Source: Coriobacteriales bacterium
Lineage (GTDB): Bacteria; Actinomycetota; Coriobacteriia; Coriobacteriales; UBA8131
NCBI GenBank assembly: GCA_031268525.1
Contig: JAIRXA010000122.1
Location: forward strand, 1 to 14,054
DNA length: 14,054 nucleotides
Direction: 5' to 3'
Position 1 is the stretch's first letter. Each line of letters begins with the position of its first letter. The notes beneath the pieces were generated by a model that was not told where the DNA came from, searched no databases, and saw nothing but the letters and a program-made list of their open reading frames with translations. The translations under genes and the position numbers were made by a program. Below, in pieces: positions 1 through 6,427 of the stretch.

Positions 1-1
1 A

Positions 2-865
2 AAGAAGGGGGGGGGGGGGCAAAAATATGCCCTTCTTATCCAGGTCGTAGCTTTCGCGGCGACCCTTGTTTGTATCCGAGCATTGAGTGCCATCGGCATC
101 TGGGGCGGTTTGCGGACGAACTTCACCGGCATGACCGAGCTGTCCATCATCGAGCTCCTTATCATCAGTGCAGCCATTCTTCTGCTGACCTTTCTGGTCT
201 TCGCCTTACCGGGCAAGCGTCTGCCAATCCCCCTGTGTTGCGTCATCGGACTGGCAGCCATCCTCATCGCACTCCAGATACTGGCCTTATCAAACGAATT
301 TCAGTTTGGGCGTAGCTTTGATGCGATCACCACTGCCGCGGAGCTTTTCTCCCATCTGGCGTATTGGATGATCATCATCGAATGCGTGCGTCGGGTGGAT
401 ACGCCGCCATTTCGTATAGCCGGCATAGCCTTTATGGCGGCCGCAACCTTCTCCCTGCTCTGGGAGCACCTTGTGCGACCTTTGCCACTCGCAACAAGCA
501 GCCTTGTCATGATTGTCGTGTACGTCCTGCTTACAAGCGCAATGCTCCTGTCCTTTGTTAACGGCTCATTGCTGCGCGGGACATCTCAGGCTGTTCCTCT
601 GGAGACCCGAGAGCGGGAAGAATACCTCACATTCGCTCAACATTGGAGCCTCACCCCTCGTGAGACCGAGCTGTTCATTTTACTCATGCAGGGGTATAAG
701 CGAGTCGACATCGGTCAACGCTGCGGGCTTTCCGAGGGGACGGTCAAGACGCATATCACCAACATCTACAAGAAGTTGGATATTCACTCAAAACGTGAGC
801 TGCATCAGGTCTTCGAACAGAGCAGGCTGCTCACGGCATCGCAGCGCACCGAAGGTGACGAGTAG
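2..865 (+). CDS. Membrane-anchored LuxR-type transcriptional regulator, 5' end outside the window
   Basis: 287 residues are visible and the frame is open from base 2, so the gene probably starts upstream. A TTG at base 83 is the first common start codon in view, but the residues before it (about 11-35) already form a hydrophobic segment, so it is unlikely to be the true start. About six hydrophobic helices follow one another up to roughly residue 190. A LuxR/GerE helix-turn-helix then spans about residues 217-272 (bases 650-815), with the LTPRE opening and the recognition-helix motif SEGTVKTHITNIYKKL. There is no receiver domain in view. This layout, a polytopic membrane half plus LuxR DNA-binding domain, is abundant in Eggerthella-like bacteria, where many members are orphans of unknown signal. 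Here it probably couples a membrane signal to transcription of unknown targets. The frame passes through a run of 13 G (GGGG in protein). The gene converges on clpX. Confidence 0.85.
   Translation, partial: KKGGGGQKYALLIQVVAFAATLVCIRALSAIGIWGGLRTNFTGMTELSIIELLIISAAILLLTFLVFALPGKRLPIPLCCVIGLAAILIALQILALSNEFQFGRSFDAITTAAELFSHLAYWMIIIECVRRVDTPPFRIAGIAFMAAATFSLLWEHLVRPLPLATSSLVMIVVYVLLTSAMLLSFVNGSLLRGTSQAVPLETREREEYLTFAQHWSLTPRETELFILLMQGYKRVDIGQRCGLSEGTVKTHITNIYKKLDIHSKRELHQVFEQSRLLTASQRTEGDE
7..19 (+). repeat. Homopolymeric G tract (13 G) inside the LuxR-type gene
   Basis: Thirteen consecutive G lie in the open frame of the LuxR-type gene and encode Gly codons just before a membrane helix. One shifted frame meets TAG at 48-50, and the other runs on and ends at 315. 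Loss or gain of one G would therefore cut the regulator off before its helix-turn-helix. Such tracts are classic sites of slipped-strand phase variation. A sequencing or assembly error at a sequence edge is the main alternative. Confidence 0.6.
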
Positions 866-906
866 ACCGTTCTGCAAATAAGCGTGCTACAGAACAGTCA
901 TATTTT
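865..906 (+). terminator. Putative terminator between the convergent LuxR-type gene and clpX
   Basis: GACCGTTCTG (865-874) pairs with CAGAACAGTC (890-899), ten positions with one mismatch, around a 15-nt loop. A T-rich stretch (ATATTTTCT) follows on the + strand. It begins on the last base of the LuxR-type stop codon and lies directly before the clpX stop. The large loop and modest T tract make it a moderate candidate. It could also slow clpX-strand transcription, but no T tract is seen on that side. Confidence 0.45.
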
Positions 907-2292
907 CTAGGCGCTCGCCCGAGTCTGCTTCTTGCGGTTGCTGCTGCGGTAGACGATGGTCGGAGGCTGCTCGCCACGCACCGCCTCGGCCGTGACGACG
1001 ACTTCGACGATGGTGTCATTGCCTGGCAGATCGTACATCGTTTCCAGAAGTACGCGCTCACAGATCGAACGCAGACCGCGGGCACCCGTACCGTGGGCAA
1101 CCGCCTCGGCGGCAATGGCCTTGAGCGCACTGTCGGTGAAGGTCAGCTGGGCATCCTCAAAAGCGAACATGCGAACATACTGCTTTACGAGTGCATTCTT
1201 CGGCTCGGTGAGGATATGGACAAGATCCTCCTCAGACAGTTCGTCCACACTGCAGATCACGGGAATTCGACCGATAAACTCAGGGATCATGCCGTAACGA
1301 TTCAGATCCTCCGGCAGGGCCTTGGCGAGTATCTCGGAAGATTGCTGGCTGTGTGGTTTCTTGATCTCTGCCGCAAAACCGACGCCTTTCTTACCGATGC
1401 GCTCGGAGATGATCTTGTCCAGACCAACGAAGGCGCCACCCAAAATGAAGAGGATATTCGTCGTATCGATCTTCAGCAGCTCCTGCTGGGGATGCTTGCG
1501 ACCCCCTTGCGGAGGGACCGACGCTTCGGTGCCCTCGATGATTTTCAGAAGCGCCTGCTGAACGCCTTCGCCTGAAACATCGCGTGTGATGGAGAGGTTT
1601 TCTGCCTTGCGGGCCACCTTGTCAATCTCATCGATGTAGATGATGCCGATCTCTGCTGCTTCGATCTCCATATCGGCAGCAGTGATGAGTTTGAGCAGGA
1701 TGTTCTCCACGTCCTCACCCACGTAACCAGCTTCAGTGAGCGCTGTTGCGTCGGCGATGGCAAAGGGGACCTGAAGGATGCGAGCAAGGGTCTGCGCCAA
1801 CAGAGTCTTGCCGCAACCGGTTGGCCCAAGCAGCAGGATATTGCTTTTGGAAAGCTCAACCTCACCATCATCGGCATTCACACCAAGTGCCACGCGCTTG
1901 TAGTGGTTGTAAACCGCCACGGACAGAGCCTTTTTGGCGCGCTCCTGACCGATGACATAATTGGAAAGCTCCTCATAGATCGCCGAGGGGATGGGCAGAT
2001 TATCCAAGAGTGGAGCACCGGTTTCCTCGGCAGACTCGTCCTCTTCGTCTCGCAGATCATGGGCGACGATGGCGTCACACAGTTCTACACATTCATCACA
2101 GATGAAGACGCCTGGGCCGGCAATAATCTTGCGCACCATGTTCTGAGACTTGCCACAGAAACTGCAACGCACCTCATCAAAGCCGTCAAAGCCATCAAAG
2201 CCGCCGCCCGAGCCGCCAGGGCCAGGGCCGTCGAATCCGTCAAAGCCACCGGTGTCAGAGCCGAAGCCATAGGTCGTCGTACGTCGAGCCAC
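907..2292 (-). CDS. clpX: ClpX, ATP-dependent unfoldase subunit of ClpXP
   Basis: 461 residues, a hexameric AAA+ unfoldase that selects substrates and threads them into ClpP in the cytoplasm. Visible parts are the four-cysteine zinc-binding domain (C43, C46, C65, C68), Walker A GPTGCGKT (156-163), pore loop GYVG (189-192), Walker B with IDEID (220-224), the RKH loop (265-267), a ClpP-docking loop reading VGF (304-306) where IGF is usual, and sensor 2 around GARGLR (403-408). The start is GTG at 2292. Its G is the last base of the clpP TAG, and an AAGGA Shine-Dalgarno sits 6 nt upstream inside clpP, so the two genes are translationally coupled. Odd feature: residues about 8-40, before the zinc domain, are a Gly/Phe/Asp-rich stretch with repeated GFDGFD units. 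ClpX proteins normally start a few residues before the zinc domain. Confidence 0.97.
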   Translation of the reverse strand: MARRTTTYGFGSDTGGFDGFDGPGPGGSGGGFDGFDGFDEVRCSFCGKSQNMVRKIIAGPGVFICDECVELCDAIVAHDLRDEEDESAEETGAPLLDNLPIPSAIYEELSNYVIGQERAKKALSVAVYNHYKRVALGVNADDGEVELSKSNILLLGPTGCGKTLLAQTLARILQVPFAIADATALTEAGYVGEDVENILLKLITAADMEIEAAEIGIIYIDEIDKVARKAENLSITRDVSGEGVQQALLKIIEGTEASVPPQGGRKHPQQELLKIDTTNILFILGGAFVGLDKIISERIGKKGVGFAAEIKKPHSQQSSEILAKALPEDLNRYGMIPEFIGRIPVICSVDELSEEDLVHILTEPKNALVKQYVRMFAFEDAQLTFTDSALKAIAAEAVAHGTGARGLRSICERVLLETMYDLPGNDTIVEVVVTAEAVRGEQPPTIVYRSSNRKKQTRASA

Positions 2293-2915
2293 TAGGATTC
2301 CTTCTTCGCGATCTCACGGGAGTAGAATATCTCATCCACAAGGCCATATTCCTTGGCCGCCTCTGCGGTCATGAAATTATCGCGCTCGGTGTCGTCGTGG
2401 ACGCGTTCCAGCGGTTGGCCGGTGAGCTCGGCGAGTATCTGGTTGAGGCGCTCGCGGATAAACAGTATCTCGCGGGCCATGATCTCAATTTCAGTCTGTT
2501 GACCCTGTGCGCCCCCGGAGGGCTGGTGGATCATGATACGCGAGTTTGGCAAAGCATACCGCTTGCCTTTGGCGCCCGCGGCAAGCAGGACAGCTGCCAT
2601 CGAAGCACATTGGCCGATACAGATGGTGGAGACGTCGCACTTGATGAACTGCATCGTGTCATAGATCGCCATACCAGCGGTAATCACGCCACCCGGCGAG
2701 TTGATGTACAGGGAGATGTCCTTTTCGGGGTCGTCGCTTTCCAGATGGAGCAGCTGGGCGACAACGGTGTTGGCAACATGATCGTCAATCGCATCGCCCA
2801 GAAAAACGATGCGATCATTGAGCAGGCGGGAATAGATGTCAAACGAACGCTCTCCGCGCGGCGATTGCTCGATGACATAGGGAATAAGCTGTGAATGTAC
2901 CGGTTCATGTGCCAT
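2292..2915 (-). CDS. clpP: ClpP, ATP-dependent Clp protease proteolytic subunit
   Basis: 207 residues, the usual family length. A self-compartmentalised serine peptidase forming a tetradecamer that works with ClpX or other Clp ATPases. The catalytic triad is visible: Ser105 in GQCASM, His130 in MIHQPSGG and Asp179 in TERDNF. The oxyanion-region motif NSPGG is at 72-76. The residue two before the nucleophile is Cys103, where Ala is more common. The ATG at 2915 has an AGGGAG Shine-Dalgarno 5 nt upstream. Only 9 bases separate the gene from the tig stop, and its TAG overlaps the clpX GTG by one base, so tig-clpP-clpX is one operon. Many actinobacteria carry two clpP genes in tandem; here only one is present at this site. 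Confidence 0.97.
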   Translation of the reverse strand: MAHEPVHSQLIPYVIEQSPRGERSFDIYSRLLNDRIVFLGDAIDDHVANTVVAQLLHLESDDPEKDISLYINSPGGVITAGMAIYDTMQFIKCDVSTICIGQCASMAAVLLAAGAKGKRYALPNSRIMIHQPSGGAQGQQTEIEIMAREILFIRERLNQILAELTGQPLERVHDDTERDNFMTAEAAKEYGLVDEIFYSREIAKKES

Positions 2916-2924
2916 GATGACTCC

Positions 2925-4421
2925 CTAATCTTTCTCGGTGATCTCAGTCTTTTTTACGGAAGATTCCTCGACCGCGGTCTTCTTTGTTGCGGGCTTTTTC
3001 TTGGGCGCTTCCCCAGAAGTCTTCTTCTCAGAATCTTTTGTAGTAGCAGCCTTCTTCGCGGCAGTCTTTTTCGGCGTAGGCTCCTTTGCGGCGGATTTCG
3101 TTGCGGGCTTGGTGCCCGGCTCAAAGACCTCAGCACTTTCGCGAGCAGAAGCGGCGGCCTTGGAGCGTAGTATCTGTTCACGGACTTCGGAGAGACGTCC
3201 ATTGGACTTCCACTGGGCAAAGAGATCTGCTGGATCGTCCGCACCGCTCTTCTCAAATTCCGCAACAATCTCTTCTTCGGTCACGACGATGCCCAGATGG
3301 CGAGCCAAGGCATCGAGAGCCAACTCCTGAAGCGTGATCTCAAGGGCCTGTTTGTGAGCGTCTTCGCGAAATTGTTCCGACGTGATGTTTGCGTTCGCCA
3401 AAAATGTGTCAAAACCCATACCCTGACGCTGGAGCGAGGCAAAGAAATCTCGATAGATATCCTGCTCATTGACAGCGATCAGTTCGGCGGGGGGTTCGCC
3501 TTCCATCTGAACGCGAGCGGCGAGTCCCTCGGTGAGCAGGCGATCACGCAGGCGAGGTATCTCGCGCTCCTTCTGCTGGCGGATAGTCTCGGCAATGCGC
3601 GCACGAAAGTCTGCAAGGTTTTCGAACTCGAGAGTATCCTTGACCCAGGCATCGGTCAGCTCGGGCAGACGCTTCTCCTCGATGGCCTTGATCGTCACCT
3701 TGACGTGGATATTTTCGGCAACACCCGTAAAACCGAGCTCGCCTTCACCGTACTGGTAGTCAAACTCGGCGGGCGCACCGATCTCAAGTCCGATGAAGTT
3801 CTCATCAAAAGAGGCGGGCATGGCGCCGCTGCCCAGGCTGTAGGGAACGTTCTCCCCGGTCAGAGCCTCAATGGGCTGACCATCGGCAGTCGTCTCAAGC
3901 TCGGCATAGATGAAGTCCTCCGCCTGAACAGGTCGATCGATAACCTCGGTGAAGTCGACATAGTAGGCCAGCATCGCCTGAACCTGTTCGTCAATCTCCT
4001 CCTCGGTCGCCTCTTCGGCAGGCAATTCGATCTGCAGGGGGTCATAGGAGCTGAGCTCTACGAGGGGCCGAACCGTAAAGGTCAGGGCAAAGCTGAAATC
4101 GCTCCCCTCCTCGACCAGATCGATCTCCTCGAAGTCGGGCTTACCGAGTGCCACGTAGCCCTCGGCGTCAATCGCCAACGGAAAGATCTCGTTAACCAGC
4201 GTATCGGTCGCTTTGGCAAGGAAGTAGTCCCTGCCACCGTAATAATTCTCCAGCACCTTGCGTGGTGCCTTACCGGTGCGAAAGCCCGGGATGCGCGCCT
4301 TGCCAGCCTCCTTGTAGGCCGCCTTGATACCCCTATCAACATCGACCGCCGCAATGGTTGCGCTCAGATGAACCCTGTTATTCTCAGCCCTCGTGCTGCT
4401 CGTTTCCAAAGCCGACCTCAT
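2925..4421 (-). CDS. tig: Trigger factor, ribosome-associated chaperone and prolyl isomerase
   Basis: 498 residues from ATG 4421. Trigger factor binds the ribosome exit tunnel and shields nascent chains. The N-terminal ribosome-binding domain carries the signature GFRTGKAP (46-53), the FKBP-like isomerase domain covers about 160-248, and the helical chaperone domain follows to about 430. The frame is open further upstream to an ATG at 4481. The start at 4421 is preferred because MRSALETSSTR matches the usual actinobacterial opening (MKSAVETLNPTR-like). The Shine-Dalgarno GAGAGG abuts this ATG, and an alternative TTG at 4409 lies better spaced from a GAGG. Odd feature: about 60 C-terminal residues (437-498) form a Lys/Ala/Thr-rich, mostly basic tail resembling histone-H1-like tails, which E. 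coli Tig (432 residues) lacks. First gene of the tig-clpP-clpX operon. Confidence 0.96.
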   Translation of the reverse strand: MRSALETSSTRAENNRVHLSATIAAVDVDRGIKAAYKEAGKARIPGFRTGKAPRKVLENYYGGRDYFLAKATDTLVNEIFPLAIDAEGYVALGKPDFEEIDLVEEGSDFSFALTFTVRPLVELSSYDPLQIELPAEEATEEEIDEQVQAMLAYYVDFTEVIDRPVQAEDFIYAELETTADGQPIEALTGENVPYSLGSGAMPASFDENFIGLEIGAPAEFDYQYGEGELGFTGVAENIHVKVTIKAIEEKRLPELTDAWVKDTLEFENLADFRARIAETIRQQKEREIPRLRDRLLTEGLAARVQMEGEPPAELIAVNEQDIYRDFFASLQRQGMGFDTFLANANITSEQFREDAHKQALEITLQELALDALARHLGIVVTEEEIVAEFEKSGADDPADLFAQWKSNGRLSEVREQILRSKAAASARESAEVFEPGTKPATKSAAKEPTPKKTAAKKAATTKDSEKKTSGEAPKKKPATKKTAVEESSVKKTEITEKD

Positions 4422-4444
4422 CCTCTCATCCGTCTCAACATCCT

Positions 4445-4468
4445 GAAAGCGCCGAGCTCGGCGCTTTC
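4445..4468 (-). promoter_or_regulatory. Perfect 24-bp palindrome in the tig leader
   Basis: Two 12-nt arms, GAAAGCGCCGAG and its exact reverse complement, meet with no spacer between the GGDEF stop and the tig start. In RNA it would be a strong GC-rich hairpin 23 nt before the tig ATG. In DNA it could bind a dimeric regulator. No T tract follows directly on the tig strand, so a simple terminator for the upstream gene is not well supported. On the + strand a TTTTTT run lies about 16 nt beyond it, which is too far for a classic terminator. Confidence 0.55.
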
Positions 4469-4500
4469 CCGGTGGAACCATCGATTTTTTGAACGTAGCT

Positions 4501-4509
4501 ACTATAGCA
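4501..4509 (-). promoter_or_regulatory. Putative extended -10 promoter for tig-clpP-clpX
   Basis: On the - strand TGCTATAGT is an extended -10 element (TGn plus TATAGT), placed just after the GGDEF stop codon. Transcription would start near 4494, giving a leader of about 73 nt that includes the 24-bp palindrome. No convincing -35 hexamer is seen at the right distance, which extended -10 promoters tolerate. Confidence 0.4.
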
Positions 4510-4511
4510 CA

Positions 4512-5948
4512 CTAATAGAGGTCCTCGCCGAAGACACGTACCTGATTACGGCCACTGTTCTTAGCAACATACAGAGCCTCATCGGCCTTCTTCATGAGGT
4601 CGTTGAAGTCGACGGGATGAGAATCCTGAATGGTGGCAATTCCGGTGCTGACCGTTATTGAAAAAGAACCACCTTCCACAGCAAAGACCTGCTGCGCTAT
4701 CTGTTTACGAATGTCCTCGGCAAGCAGTTTCACTCCCGTCGTGTCGGTCTGTGGTAGCCAGACACACAGCTCCTCACCGCCATAGCGGCCGCTGATGTCG
4801 GTATGGCGAAAACGGCGATTGAGTATACGACCAATGAAGGCCAGAACCTCGTCGCCAACCGCATGGCCATAGGTATCGTTCACGCTCTTAAAGTGGTCGA
4901 TGTCCATCATCAACGCAGCCCCTGGTAGGTTTGGTTGGCGCACGTTGAGATCAAAGCTGCGCCCCGCCTCGCGGAAGAAGGTCGCATGGTTGTACAGACC
5001 CGTGAGCTCGTCACGCCGCGCCAGTCTCTGCAGTTCCTGCATCATGAAATGGCTTTCGGTGTTATCAAAGATCATCAGAGAAGTGCCCACACGCTCCTGA
5101 CCGTCGGTCAGCGGAGAGCTCGAGATGCGCAGGTGCAGGGTCTTTCCGCCACGTACAAGCTCAAAGTCGCTGAAGCCCTCCTTCTCGAAGGCCTGCATGG
5201 GGAAGCCTTCGATGTCCGCAATGGGAAAACCGAGTCGAGCATGGGCGAGCATCGGAAAATAGCGCTGCGCCATGCCGTTCGAGTCGAGCAGACGATTAGA
5301 AGTATCTACGAGGATGAAGGCGTCGCGCATGTTCTGCAAGATGAGTTCGCGCCCGGTAGACTGCCAGCTACGCTGTCGGAATCGCACGAGATACGAACAC
5401 AGCATCGCTATGGTAATCGTCAAGGCGGTGGGTACCGGGTTCCATTCGCCTGGTACGACGCCAATGAGCTTTGCTGTCTGGGCGACCAGTGGCAGGACAC
5501 AGGCGATGATGAACAGGGCGCTCACCTTGCGATTGTCCTCCTTCAAAAATCCTCGCAGGATAATGAAAGTTCCCAGTATCGTGAAGGCAAACGCAAAGAT
5601 GAAACAGGGATAGTAGAGAAGTCCCGGCTGGACCAGGAGATGGGCTTGCCATCCCGTTTTCACATAGGTGAGCCCCAGATAATACAGCTTCGTATAGGGG
5701 TAGAGTAAAACAGACACCGTGAAGATCGCCGGTATCGCAATGAGTAAGAGGGTCTTCCAGGCAGCCAGCCGCGGCAGGTTCACATAGTCGCGAGCAAAGA
5801 GGTAATACAGGGAGCCAAGGAATGGTGCCCCCAGGTACATGACTTTAGCGGCAACGACCGCCGCGCTCAGATCCAGAGCGGTAACCTCGAACAGGTAACC
5901 ACATGCCATCAATGCGATGATCATGGAGAGCATCGCAAAGAACATCAT
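4512..5948 (-). CDS. Membrane GGDEF protein with PAS-like linker, probable diguanylate cyclase
   Basis: 478 residues from ATG 5948. About six hydrophobic helices fill residues 1-190, resembling the seven-helix sensor half found in histidine kinases and GGDEF proteins. A PAS-like region spans about 200-300 and a GGDEF domain about 308-475, with DELTGLYN (313-320), DIDHFKSVND (349-358), an intact inhibitory-site RHTD (381-384) and the active-site loop GGEEL (390-394). Leu replaces the usual last Phe. GG(D/E)EF enzymes make cyclic di-GMP from two GTP. The intact metal and GTP residues argue for activity, and the I-site argues for product inhibition. The open frame continues 31 codons upstream to an ATA at 6041 behind a strong Shine-Dalgarno and adds the missing first membrane helix, so the true protein may be 509 residues. 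It precedes tig on the same strand but is probably transcribed separately. Confidence 0.88.
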   Translation of the reverse strand: MMFFAMLSMIIALMACGYLFEVTALDLSAAVVAAKVMYLGAPFLGSLYYLFARDYVNLPRLAAWKTLLLIAIPAIFTVSVLLYPYTKLYYLGLTYVKTGWQAHLLVQPGLLYYPCFIFAFAFTILGTFIILRGFLKEDNRKVSALFIIACVLPLVAQTAKLIGVVPGEWNPVPTALTITIAMLCSYLVRFRQRSWQSTGRELILQNMRDAFILVDTSNRLLDSNGMAQRYFPMLAHARLGFPIADIEGFPMQAFEKEGFSDFELVRGGKTLHLRISSSPLTDGQERVGTSLMIFDNTESHFMMQELQRLARRDELTGLYNHATFFREAGRSFDLNVRQPNLPGAALMMDIDHFKSVNDTYGHAVGDEVLAFIGRILNRRFRHTDISGRYGGEELCVWLPQTDTTGVKLLAEDIRKQIAQQVFAVEGGSFSITVSTGIATIQDSHPVDFNDLMKKADEALYVAKNSGRNQVRVFGEDLY

Positions 5949-6038
5949 GCGCTTCTGCCGCCAGAGGCTGAGTGTATAGCAAGCAATAAAGATAGATACT
6001 ATGGCAGTAATATGCTGCAGAACGATTATGAAAGTGAC

Positions 6039-6054
6039 TATTGTTGCTCCCCCC
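6039..6054 (-). promoter_or_regulatory. Strong Shine-Dalgarno with apparent AUA start for the GGDEF gene
   Basis: On the - strand GGGGGGAG (6054-6047) is followed after CAACA by ATA (6041-6039), in frame with the GGDEF gene. The 31 added residues contain a hydrophobic helix (VTFIIVLQHITAIVSIFIA) followed by basic residues, as expected for the first helix of this sensor type. No ATG, GTG or TTG exists in this frame between the upstream stop near 6108 and 5948, and the ATG at 5948 has no good Shine-Dalgarno. A related GGGGGAG lies 25 nt further upstream (6079-6073). Confidence 0.45.
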
Positions 6055-6130
6055 GAAAAGTTATTATCGCCGCTCCCCCGAATAACTTGTGAGCACTGTG
6101 CACTCTAACATAAGCAGGTCTTTGACGACA

Positions 6131-6161
6131 ACTTGAATTATTCGATCATTTCAAGTAGTGT
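6131..6161 (+). promoter_or_regulatory. Inverted repeat overlapping a putative tRNA-Gly promoter
   Basis: ACTTGAA (6131-6137) and TTCAAGT (6150-6156) form a perfect 7-bp inverted repeat with a 12-nt spacer, typical spacing for a dimeric DNA-binding protein. A weak -35/-10 pair, TTGAAT (6133) and TAGTGT (6156) 17 nt apart, would start transcription near 6168, ahead of tRNA-Gly. The same stretch lies upstream of the divergent GGDEF gene, so it could serve either. Apart from this I see no gene between 6042 and 6182. Confidence 0.35.
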
Positions 6162-6182
6162 TGCACATGCTCTCGTCATGAT

Positions 6183-6258
6183 GCGGCTGTAGTTCAATTG
6201 GTAGAGCATCAGCCTTCCAAGCTGACCGTTGCGGGTTCGAGTCCCGTCAGCCGCTCCA
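6183..6258 (+). tRNA. tRNA-Gly (anticodon UCC)
   Basis: Complete 76-nt cloverleaf with an encoded CCA. Acceptor arms GCGGCTG and CAGCCGC pair, the D loop reads AATTGGTA, the anticodon stem TCAGC/GCTGA encloses CTTCCAA (anticodon UCC, reading GGA and probably GGG), and the T arm is GCGGG-TTCGAGT-CCCGT. Its last 21 nt are part of a duplicated 67-bp block, so this gene has probably served as a recombination or integration site. Confidence 0.97.
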
Positions 6259-6304
6259 GACGAGTAAATCTACAACACAAGAAGTCCTTCAGTCCGTGAC
6301 GGAT
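6238..6304 (+). repeat. Direct repeat, copy 1: tRNA-Gly 3' end plus flank (att-like)
   Basis: 67 bp starting in the T loop of tRNA-Gly and continuing 46 bp past its CCA. It is identical to 6428-6494 except at base 6280 (A here, G at 6470). Duplication of a tRNA 3' end is the usual footprint of tyrosine-integrase elements. The long identity beyond the tRNA is less typical and could also mean a local tandem duplication. The short dyad TCCGTGACGGA lies near its end (6293-6303). Confidence 0.8.
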
Positions 6305-6427
6305 GGAGGACTCGAACCCGTGAGGGTGAAGGCCGTCAAGCAAACGTGCCTGTGGCACGTTTGTAGGCCTGAAACCGAGCGAACGACAGTGAGCGAAGGT
6401 GGGGCGGATGTGCGCAACACATACGCG
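6305..6427 (+). other. Structured 123-nt segment between the two tRNA-Gly-derived repeats, no gene
   Basis: No convincing reading frame. It begins with GGACTCGAACCCG (6308-6320), an exact inverted copy of the tRNA-Gly T-arm sequence at 6232-6244. It then has a perfect 10-bp hairpin, CAAACGTGCC/GGCACGTTTG, with a TGT loop (6341-6363), bracketed by AGGCC (6330-6334) and GGCCT (6366-6370) that can extend the stem. GAGCGAA occurs twice (about 6377 and 6391). It may be an RNA element, the residue of an excised mobile element, or a small repeat family. No T tract marks the hairpin as a terminator. Confidence 0.5.

Noticed and set aside
83..85. TTG as the true start of the LuxR-type gene
   Set aside because: The frame is open to the window edge and the residues before it already form a membrane helix, so the start is probably upstream.
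956..1575. Two + strand frames opposite clpX
   Set aside because: Antisense to well-conserved ClpX AAA+ motifs, no family resemblance.
3297..4661. Long open frame (454 codons) on the + strand opposite tig
   Set aside because: It lies antisense to a clear trigger factor gene with conserved motifs, and its translation has no recognisable domain. High G+C codon bias readily opens such shadow frames.
4935..5708. 257-codon + strand frame opposite the GGDEF gene
   Set aside because: Shadow of the GGDEF gene; no domain or ribosome site.
6305..6330. Possible second tRNA gene on the - strand (GGGTTCGAGTCC T-arm-like)
   Set aside because: Only the T-loop motif is present. The T stem pairs poorly and no acceptor, D or anticodon arms can be drawn; it is an inverted copy of a tRNA-Gly fragment.
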